A program made the position numbers and the translations under genes. The notes beneath the pieces are model-generated. The model was not told the DNA's origin, made no database searches, and saw only the letters and a list, made by a program, of their open reading frames with translations. Source: Tigriopus japonicus (lineage: Eukaryota > Arthropoda > Copepoda > Harpacticoida > Harpacticidae). From it: a DNA stretch of 64,000 bases. Below, piece by piece: positions 23,175 through 33,550 of this stretch. The stretch is taken from the NCBI GenBank assembly GCA_010645155.1, contig CM021320.1:6524495-6588494 (forward strand), given 5' to 3'. Position 1 is the first letter of the stretch. Each line of letters starts with the position of its first letter.

Positions 23175-26100
23175 GATGCAAATTTTGCTTTCAAACAAGC
23201 AAGTTTGGGAACTAATCAAACACACAAGTCCTCGTGTCTCTCTTCGCACGATCACTTTTGTCTAGGTTAGTAAATACCTGAGGTACATGTCACTCTTGTT
23301 CATTAGAGACCAAAACTATGTTTGCACACCGAATCAAGACACTTGACCATTCAAATGGGGAAGGTCAACCTTTTCACAATTTCCAAACTGTTATCATTTA
23401 CTTTTATTATTGTTGTTGTCGTCGGTAGTGTGGTTGCCGTCGGTCTGTTTCTCTCGAAGTCCATTTGAGAATCAGAGGGAAGTCTCTTTCGAGTGCTACG
23501 AGACTTCTATGCGATTGACTCGCCCGCGTTTCAATTTTTTTCGAGGCCGCCGTCGATCCTCAGTTGAGCAGACCCGCACAGCTCTAGCAAAACACTGGAT
23601 TTTCAAAACCCAGAGCTCCCCAGTCCTCGGTACGTCAGATATCTCTTCTAGCGCAACGAGAAGAATTCCACTCGCCACCGTTGTATGTCGGATTGGGAGA
23701 CTGACGACAAACTCTGCAGAAGGTGGCTGCTCTTCCGCCAAGAGCACCTCCACCGAAACTTCAACAAGACACCATTACTCTCTGTTCCATCGGAGACGAT
23801 TCACAGGCCGGGAACCTGAACGATGTGTACAAACTACTGAACGAACGTACGTACAACTAGGACAACTGGCAACAGCCTACGAGAACACCTATCATGGCTG
23901 TCATTCTGTTCCCTGACAGTCCCAAGACCTTCTTACCATTCCCCAATCCCGGCGGTGGATTGGCCAAAAACAGCTGGGAAACGAGTCAGGAGGGGTATCA
24001 TGGCGTAACCCGGAGGAGTATGTAGGGGGACTGCAGACGTACTTCAATTGCCAGGAATCTCCCCAAGTCAATCATCTAAGGAGGGTCCTCCGTTTTTTTT
24101 CCATCGATCTAAGCCCGGTGTGCGTATGGAGGTTAGAGGATGGAGACGAGGGCTTGCCCAACGTCTTGACATCGAACGAACCAACGAGTTCCTGAACAAC
24201 CAACCATGCCACTGAGAAAGAAGGGGAACCACCACTCACTCCTGAGCATGTATGTGTATGTGGTGCCACATCTGGTTGGCTAGCATGTTACTCAAGAAAT
24301 GAAAATGACAGCTAGATCGCTTTACTTCTCCAAGAAAAAGGACCAGCTGTTACAGCTGCCATGCCGACAAACTGGAGCCTATATTGACTGCCGCAATGGT
24401 GGAGGGCACTCGGAGGCGCCGCTTTGGCCATTTGGCTTCGGCCTGGAAAGTCAAGTCAAAGGAGCCCTATGAATATCCAAGCCGACATCATACGCCTGGG
24501 ACGACGAGAACAATCATGGAGAGGGCTTTGTCTTCTTCCTTAGTGAGCTACTATCTCGTCGTCCTCCCGTTCTAGTCGCTGTTGCTGGCTCATGCAAGCA
24601 GAGGAGAAGCCATATCCACTTGGGGGAACCCCTCTGAAACCATAGAAGAAATTCTTGGAATGGTGATGAGAAAGAGTAATCTTTGACGATTGTCACGGAT
24701 TCGAGGAAACAAGAGCATTGTTAGATTTATACATGGACCGACCGATCAACCGACCGATTGAGCGACACCCCGTATCTACTAGATTGGTCAATGTGATGGC
24801 TAGCTCTCCACGGAGCAATTAGAAATACCAACAAAACCCTTTGAGTCCTTGACATTTTGTGATCCTGTTCTGACGCCCATGGCGCGACTCAAACCCCTTT
24901 TGAGTTCCAAACTAGGGGGATGATGAGGGAATTAAAGGGCGCCTGTTTGTCGCCAAAGCCATCTCAAATGGGGACAACCGAGTGTCCGCGATGGCCTAAT
25001 ATCAATCGAGTACAATGTCTCGTGCAAGATGTACCCGGCACATAGATCTTGGTTTCAGATTAAGCTGAAGGGTTGCAAGAAAGTCGACTCATATCATACT
25101 TTAGAATTGAAGAGTACTAACCATCCATCGCATTGGACCCTGTCTTTCAAAATTCGCTTCAGTCCCATTCGCCCCCTGAACTTTGAGAACAGATGAGTGT
25201 ATGGAGTTCCACTCCTCTCCCGAATGTCCGCAATCGTCATGGACGATGGTAATGGAATGGAGTCACATCTGAGAGTTGTTTGTCGATGCTGTAAGATGAG
25301 AGGCATTTCCCGTAGTCACCGAAAACGAAGTTAATTCAGCGCTAGCAGGGCTCTGGGCGCTCCATGGCTCTGGATTGATCACCAGCTCAAAGCCTCCGGC
25401 GTCAAATATGGGGTGGGCTGAAGTCACAAGGTGATTCTCTTTGGCTGCTACCCAAGAATTTGACGATTGAGTGTGTATGGACAATATCCTGCCAGTGTCC
25501 AGGAAGGTATTGGGGCCGAGATCACTGGAGTTCTAGTACTCTCATCCCGATAACTTAGTTCCGATACAATGACATCACATTGTCAGGAAAGAAACAAAGA
25601 GATCATGGAGTTCGTGAACGAGTTTGTCGCAAACAACTTGATTCTTAGAATTCGAGTCAAATTATTGCCAAGGATTGATCGCTAGTCAGTTCTGGTTGAC
25701 CAAAATGACCTTGTTAAGCTTAACATTTTTAGGAGCACTTGGATTTTAAAGGTGCAAAGTTCACCTAGATCATCCTTGCAGGATGTCAGTTCTGTAAGAT
25801 GATTGCTGACAGTTAGCGGCAAAACTCAAAACCATCCAAATCCTTACCAATTCGTGTTGTTATTGGTGTCGTATGATTGACGATGTGCTAGGAGCAAAGA
25901 AAACTATACGAGAATCCACCGTCTCTAGATTGCCCAATGGTCTAAAATACTAGTAAATATTAGGGGTTGCTCTGGTATATTTGAAAAACTCGAGACAAAA
26001 CTCGAGTTTCAACTTTAGGTTGTAGTGCATTCTATTTTACAATACACCCATTATCACATGAGTGTCATTGGGATAAGAGTAATGTTAAACAATTCCTTTT

Positions 26101-28288
26101 CTACAATTAAAATGGTGGCCTTACCAGAAAGGTTCATCCCATGACCACAAATTGAAGTAAGTCATAAAATGTTTCTTCAATTTAATCCAAACATTCTTTG
26201 TCGCTGATTCTGGTTGTTGAAAAGCAAGGGCCCATATATCATATAATGATACATTTCTTCACATTTTCAGATTAATAGGGTTTTTCTCCTATTTCTCCTC
26301 TGGTAGAGGGATTTTGAGTTGTAAGTTTAGTGTCCTACACTGATTATTCAATCAAAATATATTGAAAAGACACAAACCAAAGATTTGTGTTGACTCTTAA
26401 ACACGTGAGTTTACAAGCAATGATTAACTCTCAAGCCCAACAATTGGTCTCGAGTCTAGTGAGTCATTTGAAACTCCTTCGAGCTCTAGTCGTTATTCAC
26501 TTGCCCCCAGCCATTTCAACAGCTCGTGAAGAAACTTCGCTAATCTCCATCCAGGAGTGGCGCCACTAAGACGGGTTCCCCAACGCCTCAAACAGTGGGA
26601 ATGGCGCCCATGACGTCACAATCACAGCTCAGCGTTGGACAAGACCGAGACTCACTCACTTCTCCAAGGGCGTCCGGCGGTCCTTCCCTAAGTTCTCCAC
26701 CACGAACTACGTAAGTCTCTTCTTCCTCCACGGCCAAAGCAGGCAGTTCACTTAGTTGGCCACAAACTGGTAGCAGGCCAGCTTAGTCCAACGGAGACCG
26801 AGCTGGATGAAAAAGAAAGAAAGAAAGAGAACGGGAACTCCCTTTTTCGATTCGAGCTCAACAACTTGCTCGAGAGTGGGTTGGGATTCGGCCAAGTCAG
26901 GCATCGAAGCCATTGAAGGTCTTCTTCGTCTTCGTCAATGCCTGCCTTGGGGAATGAGCAGGGCTCAGAACCTCGGTAACCAGATAGGTTTGAGAGAGAG
27001 AAAGAGAGTTAGAAGTGAGCACGGAGGGTAACGACGCACGAACGAGATGGAACAAGGAGGTTTCAGGCAGTCCTTGGCCGAGTAGCGAGTACACAGGAGA
27101 GGGAAAAATACAAATCTGAAGATGCCAACAGCGCTGCTGAAGGAGAAGAGGTGAATCCCAATCCAGGAATGCACGGCGCAGCTTACAACAACAGCTGGAT
27201 GAGAATCAAGGCAGCAGAGCAGTTGTTCTTGGAGCGTTTAATGAACAATACACACGATGCACGATGAAGAGTCTCCTATGCAAAAAACTTTTTTATTTAT
27301 CATCAACACACCTCTTTGGACAGGCAGACAGGAAAAAGCTGGAACATAATTTAGGCAATCCAGTTTGTATTTTGTCAAATTAATTTGATGGGGACAACCT
27401 GGGGACAGTTGCTATCCTAAAAGTAGCACCAAATTTCAGACAATTTAGTTCATCTCCTGGACAGATATATCAGATTTTGAAGAGTCAACAAATATATTTC
27501 ATGAAATTTGTACTACCCTTCAATTTCAGAAGACCTTTCGGACCTTACTCAATGTTGAGAATGGACAAGAGGTTGAGAGAAAATTTGTCCACTCCTTTCG
27601 TGAGTGTTTTCGAGGTTTTCGTTATTTCCTTTCTTGAAGATGAGAAGGAAAAAAGTCTCAAACCTTGTTCGTAGTTTCGAAAGAACCTTAAAGCCAGTTT
27701 ATTACCTGTGCCCAACCATAAATATTTTCTAATTTCACTTTTTCAAAAGAGTTGTAAAACTCTGGTCGGTAGTTGTGAACCTTGAAAAGAAGTAAGATAG
27801 ATAAGTTAACTAAGTTTAATTAAGAATTTGCTTCGGTAAGTCTTATCCCCAACCTGCTCGATTGTGTTCGTTCTCCGCGTCGTTCTGAGAGAGCAGAAGG
27901 TTAGAAGGAACTGAGCCAGAGATGGTTGTCGGCTCATTGGCACGTCATTCTATTGCTTTTCATTTGTTTTCGTGTTGCACTAAGCTTTAAATTAATTACA
28001 ATTACATCGTCAAAAAATCTAATTACAATTTCGTGACAATAACGAATCAAACATTTGATATTTAATGCTTTTCGGATGAACTGAATACCAAATTGGTCAA
28101 ATTGAAAGATCAATACAAATAACATTTTGGCTCATTAAATCATTCGGACTGGCGTAAAAGAAAGAGGAATAATCAAACCAGCAATTTCATCGTTGGGCTT
28201 CATCCCACTTCAATGTCACCTAGAACCCGAAGGAGCAAAATGAAAGTTCAGAGCGAGTCACGAATCATCAATTTAATCGTTCAAACAT
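23175..28288. other. Intergenic region upstream of schnurri, downstream of eIF3i
   Basis: This 5.1-kb stretch should hold the schnurri promoter and any noncoding 5' exons. Bases of roughly 23.4-24.6 kb and 26.5-27.2 kb look richer in G+C than the surroundings, with open frames on both strands that lack family similarity; such patches fit promoter or 5' exon DNA. No TATA box, tRNA or repeat element could be assigned with confidence. Confidence 0.4.
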
Positions 28289-29920
28289 CTAACATTCGAA
28301 CTCAAAACTAAAATAGGTTGGATCGAATGTGTGTAAGCGAACATAACCGTCCTCGCCTCCGCTGGCATAACCAGTGCCCTCAGGGTTGAACTGAACCGAA
28401 TTGATGGGACCGAAATGACCTTTCACCCGTGCAAACTCTTCCTCGAAAACCAGATGGAAGAAGCGGGCGTCGAACTTGCCGATTCGAGTTGACGTAGTGG
28501 TCACGTCCATGGCCTCTTGACCTCCACCCAAGACCACCTAGAACAGAATGGGACAGCATGATACATGCTTTCCAAGCGATTTCTAACTATCAACCTACAT
28601 GATCAAAGTTAGGTGCGATGGAGGCGCTGTTCACGGGCCGCTCGGTTTTGTAGGTCTTCATACATTCAAGAGTGTCGGTGTCAAACAGCTTGGCCGTTGT
28701 GTCCTTTGATGATGAGATGAACATGGTATCTACAAAAAAGCGAATAAGATTGACAATCCGGCTGTTCTTTATTGGGGACAAGGTTCTTACGATCTTTCGA
28801 CATCTGGATATCCGTGACGGTCTTCGAGTGATCGCTCACAATTTGGGTCTTCTGAGAGCTCTTGACGTCCCATTGGGCCACGTCTCCGTTTTCGTGACCG
28901 GTGACGAATTGCTCTTCCAGGCCAGACCACGCCAATGAAGTCACTTTGGGGCCTTTATCTGGGATGGTGATTTGCATCACGGGCTTGTCTACAAAGATAC
29001 AAACAATGTTTGAGGACCCGAGTACCCTTGCCAGTAGTTTTTCAACCCGCATTCATACCTGCTTGGAATTCACGCACGTCCACCACGCTGATAATACAAG
29101 GATGTCCCATTTGTTTGTCCGACGTGAAAGCGGCTAAATTGCCGGAAAAACTGAAGCCGCACGTTCTCACGGCCGACTTGGTGTCGATTCGATTGAGCAT
29201 CTTGCCCGTGCACACATCCCAAAGAAGAACCGAGTTGTCAGCCGCTCCAGAGAGAAAGTTCTTGGTTTCCCAATCCACATCCAAACACCACACGGCGCCA
29301 CTATGACCGTTCTTCTCGCGATCATTCTTGCTGCCGAAAGTGCCTGAAAAAAAAGTTCCAAAACGTTATCTATGCACCCCTTGCATCCTATTACATTGGT
29401 CGTATACGTTTTTAGAGGAACTGTCATCTCAATAAATAAAACAATGTTCGAATAGTGTGTGTACTCTAAGGCACTGTAATAACAAGAGCATCAGCATGAG
29501 GTCGAAGGGTCCCATTTAGAATCAGTGCCTCCACAACTTGAGAGAAGAAAAAGGATTTTTTTCAAGTTCAATTTAGTTCAAATGAACTAACTATAAAATT
29601 TACGTATGACTAGAAAAAAATTCGTAAGCGCTCTTTGATTTTCAACATTCATTTGATATTTGGTCTATCAACGGATTCGAGTTGACAGATCTTGAGCCTC
29701 ATTCTCAGATCTGGGTGGCCATGATTCAGATGGATTCAACTTTGTTTTTCACCTGTACATTATGATATTGGTCTAGGCGCTTACCCAATCTTTCGCCATT
29801 GATGGCATACCAAACATTGGGCAATTGATCTTTGGCCGACGAGAACAAGAGATCGCCCTCGCGATTGTAGCGAATGCAAGTGATGGAACGATCGTGACCG
29901 TGAAGAGAAATCGGCTTCAT
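28289..29920 (-). CDS. eIF3i: Eukaryotic translation initiation factor 3 subunit I
   Basis: Five exons (- strand): 29920-29785, 29343-29059, 28988-28791, 28729-28599, 28537-28289, with phases 1,1,1,0; 332 aa against about 325 in human eIF3i. The protein is a seven-bladed WD40 propeller in the cytosolic eIF3 complex, which binds the 40S subunit and promotes pre-initiation complex assembly. Diagnostic stretches: the N-terminus [26 protein letters not shown] at the exon 1/2 junction, [54 protein letters not shown] and [15 protein letters not shown], ending FSFEFEC. All introns are GT-AG and 61-441 bp. Oddity: between blades 1 and 2, where human has TYMGHTGAVW, this protein has about eight extra residues ([12 protein letters not shown]) encoded at the start of exon 2. 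Assignment is firm. Confidence 0.96.
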
Positions 29921-31086
29921 CTTGATATTTAAACTGAAAGATTACCCGTGAAGAATACAGACACACACCATATGATGAGATGACAAATAATGGTGCAATC
30001 GGGCTAAAAAGACAGCACTCTATGGGGTAGATTAAAGGATTATACCGACTCCGTTAAAACTAGCGTAAGTTTGATGAATTTAGGTAGAGTAAGTAAAAAC
30101 TGGCAATATAGGAACTAATAAATAAGCATCTTTAAGTGTGATGAATGATGACTGATGAGCGATCAGTTTAGATTAATTTTTCGAGGACGGGATAGCAAAT
30201 CTATGGTTAAAAAACAAGGCTGAAAGCCGAGATGATAATTTGAGCGAAATTTCGGGTCTTTTTGGTTTTTCTTACCGATAAAAATCACGATTTCAAGTTG
30301 GTGTTTGTGTGAAAAGGTTGCTAAAGATTCGGCGTGACTTGTTCTCTCGAATTTTTATAATAAAGGGTGACGAGAAAACGAGAATAGAAATCTGAATATT
30401 CCGCCGCAAAAGTGATGTTCGTTTTTTAGAATTTATAAAAATTCTCCTAATGAAGCTAAAATATAAAGATTGAATGTACAATGCTAATATGGCTGATATT
30501 ATTTTTCAATTTGCCTCAAGTGGTTCTTCATTGCTACTTTTAATGTTTTGAAGAGATGACTTGCTGTGTAGTTGATACAAGCAATACAAGACATATTTAC
30601 AAAGTATTGAAACATTTAAAAGTAAAAGACACAATTACCCTTGAAAATTTTCTTAACAAGTTTTCGCATACCCAAATAAAAGAAATTAAAGATATTTTGA
30701 AGAAAGTAACTCCTTCATAACAGTCGCCCTGTTCTCTTCACCAACAAATGCCATGAGGTCACATCCTACGTGAGAGTGACCAAAAAGAGAACGGTATTAA
30801 AGAGCTGAAACATGAAAGACTCATTGAATATTATCTAAAGTCATATCATTTCTCACGACATGAATTTCATTTGACAACAAATTTAATTTAAAATCGAACT
30901 TTAGTTTCATAAAAGTTACAACGTCCTTACGCATTTGTTCGATGTTACCGATGAGGTTGCAAAAGCGGAAGGTAGATGTCTCTACCTTCTGGCACGGGTT
31001 AAATTGGCAGGTCAGGCTGGAAAAACCCAGAGTTGTTGTTGGTTCCAGTTTCTAAAGGAGGGCAGTGTTTGAATTGCTGCCAAAAG
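29921..31086. other. Intergenic region upstream of eIF3i
   Basis: AT-rich DNA with the presumed eIF3i promoter and 5' UTR just right of 29920. No TATA box or other element is clear enough to call, and no coding feature is supported. Confidence 0.4.
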
Positions 31087-31094
31087 GTAATGAC

Positions 31095-32002
31095 TAGAGC
31101 GGCCGAAAATATTTAATTAAATATATAAATATTTAATTTATATATTTTTGGTTTTTGAGCAAGTTTTAAATATTTGGGCTTTTTCTTCTAAAATTAAAGG
31201 ATATCTCGTTTTTAATCGAAATATTTCAACAATCTCCACGATTTCAGGATACATTTTGATATTTTGACAAAAATCTGACCTTTCCAAAAACTACATTGTC
31301 AAAAAAAATTAAATTTTCAAATTTTCAAAAGAAATTTCGACTCTTTTTGGGGAAATAGGCGAACTAAAATGAAAAATATAAGTGGGAAATAAATATTTGC
31401 AGCTTGGCCTCAAAAGTTACATCAACAGATTTTAATGGCTTCAAGGAAGCCAGAGTGGCCGCGCGTACTAATGCGTTCTTATAAGAACCGAGTGTAAGTG
31501 CTTCCCCAGATGGCGTAGGTTCGAATCCTGTCGGGGATCGGACTAAAGCTGTCGGGAGAAATCCTTGATTACAAGGAATCGCATTCCTTGTAGCGGTAGT
31601 AGATAATCCGCGACCACTAAAAAAAATCTAAAATAGAAAACCGCGACACCAACAAGAAAAAAATTATCAAAAATCTGGTTTTAATATTCAACCAAACCTT
31701 AAGCAGTAAAATATTAGTTTAATGTAGGGTATAAATAAGGACTGTCAGGATTAACCAATTTTCATTGCCCCGTATGATTTTTTAGCACTAAAGATTTGTT
31801 TGCTTGTATTCCGACATTGCCAATTTTTCATCATATATTTGGATTTTTAAATTTAAAATATTGATCCAAATTCTTTGCAAATTTAAATATTTTTTTAAAT
31901 ATTTGGTAATTATTTAAATTTAATTTTAAATATTTTGACGTTTTTTTCTTAAATATTATTTAAATATTTGGCCTTTAAAATTAAATATTTTCGGCCGCTC
32001 TA
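31095..32002. mobile_element. hAT-type non-autonomous element (MITE-like)
   Basis: The ends are inverted repeats starting TAGAGCGGCCGAAAATATTT, matched in reverse complement at the right end (to CGGCCGCTCTA at 32002) and continuing as AATTAAATAT-type sequence. A perfect 8-bp direct repeat, GTAATGAC, flanks it at 31087-31094 and 32003-32010. An 8-bp duplication and a TAG-starting terminal repeat are hallmarks of hAT transposons. The 908-bp interior is extremely AT-rich with many AAATATTT motifs and no transposase open frame, so it would need an enzyme in trans. A tRNA-derived SINE lies inside it. The perfect duplication points to a fairly recent insertion. Confidence 0.85.
31446..31626 (+). 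repeat. tRNA(Leu/Ser)-derived SINE inside the hAT element
   Basis: The head resembles a class II tRNA: AGAGTGGCCGCGCG as D-arm/A box, a GTTCT-TATA-AGAAC palindrome in place of the anticodon arm, a long variable region, then GGTTCGAATCC as a textbook B box near 31519. The anticodon loop is collapsed to four bases, so it is not a working tRNA gene. After the tRNA-like part comes a 9-bp hairpin (ACAAGGAAT-CGC-ATTCCTTGT, 31571-31591), a short conserved spacer and an A-rich end. No clear target duplication was found. Confidence 0.7.
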
Positions 32003-33550
32003 GTAATGACTGATAAATTTGAACTCTGGCATAAAACTTAAAAGTTTTGCAGGTAGTTCAATGGATTTTTTTAAAATTTATTTTAGGAAAACTATATGCA
32101 AGTAAATTGCCAATGTTTTTAGATTGAAGTCATCCAGTAATGTTAAATTTGATTCATTCTACTTTAGGATGTAAATAAGGTTCTAATTTTATGTAAATGA
32201 TTCTCGAGGAGTTAGTTGTTATCGCATTCCATTTTGTTGTCAACCGATTTCGCAATGGCCAGCATTTGATGAACTGGTTCTTTATCTTACATTCTTTTGA
32301 GTCCGATTTATCTAAAGTATTTGTTTAGATAAGTCACGGGGTTGTTTAAATTTATTCCTCAGGCATAGTTATCAACAGGGGAAAAAGCGGAGAGAAGTCT
32401 CATAAATACAGCAGAAGCGTGACTGATTTTAAAGGACCATGACGTACCAGAAAGCTGCTCTGCATAAAGACACGCATCCATCATGACATTATTCGAGGTG
32501 CCCATTAATAAGCCACCACATTGAACATCATCAAGTACTAAAATATTATAGACCTAGCATTTCCTTGTCTTCACACACACATTGAGATCATGAGATGGTT
32601 CAAAGTTGCATGATCTCAGGAACAAAGTTGAAATTTGGATATAAGTTGATTTTCAATGCAATTACGAGAAAGCTAATTTACATGTTGTTCATTTCCGTCC
32701 ACTTTAAAAGCCAAATTCGGTCCATTCCACAATTCTCATCATCTATCCTGTTTCCCAATCAGCCTTTGTCGTCACGCTCTTGTTGTGTCTATGAAAGTAC
32801 GCATAAGGCGTGCGTGCGGCTTTGGCCAGCCTAGCCTCAAATCTTGCGTCCGGTCGGAATTCCAAGAACGTCTCAGGGTGGCGATTCACTATGATAGATG
32901 TGGATGTTGTGAACGGACTAGGCTGTAATAAAATATTCCAGCGATGTATATAACGTATTACTCAATGAATGGGGTTTGATGATCACGGGATTACTTCTTG
33001 ATACCTTCATCTCTACTCCTTTTAAGCATATCAAAATCAATGAAATTTACGAAAAAACATATTGTACAAGACTTTCATCAACTCTGTGATAACGTCAAAT
33101 GCTGAGAGGGGAAACTGGGGGAAACCGTTGAAATTGATTCAGTAATTTATTGGAAATAACAAATTAGTTCAATTTTTTGAATCATTTAAGGAAAGAGGGG
33201 AAAAAACCACCCCATTCTTAAGAAGATCTTCATAAATCATACGCTTTCACCTTAGATGATGCATAATTTGCAAATGACGAATCCCGTCACCCTCGAAGAA
33301 ACGCGAGTTCTCTACCGTGATCGTTGCATTTGGGTCTGTTGTAGCCAAATAATCGCGGCGTGAGCTCTCCTTTCAAATCGTGGCCCTTTCAACCTCATCC
33401 GCCTTCCACGGGCGCTGCATCGACTCATCGTTCATCCCACACCCCTTCCCCGAGTCCATTGAGACTCCCGCCCGCCTTGGAAAGGCCGGGATCGCCCTCG
33501 AAGTCGCCGCCGGCGGTTTCTCGCTGGTTGCGCCCGCTTTCCTCGCCAAA
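32003..33550. other. Intergenic region and poly(A) polymerase 5' region
   Basis: AT-rich DNA with no gene until about 33.35 kb, where composition turns G+C-rich. From 33353 to 33550 the poly(A) polymerase frame is open (57 codons after a GTG at 33380) but contains no ATG, so it is taken as 5' UTR and promoter-proximal DNA. Divergent promoters for eIF3i (-) and poly(A) polymerase (+) lie at opposite ends of the 3.6-kb gap. Confidence 0.45.

Noticed and set aside
23410..23916. 168-codon + strand open frame upstream of schnurri
   Set aside because: No recognisable domain, and an open frame also exists on the opposite strand; more likely G+C-rich promoter DNA.
31446..31545. Functional tRNA-Leu or tRNA-Ser gene
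   Set aside because: The B box is perfect, but the anticodon arm has only a four-base loop and the acceptor ends do not pair, so a SINE head is the better reading.
33380..33550. 57-codon N-terminal extension of poly(A) polymerase
   Set aside because: The frame is open but has no ATG, only a GTG; the 747-residue product from 33551 already has the family's normal length.
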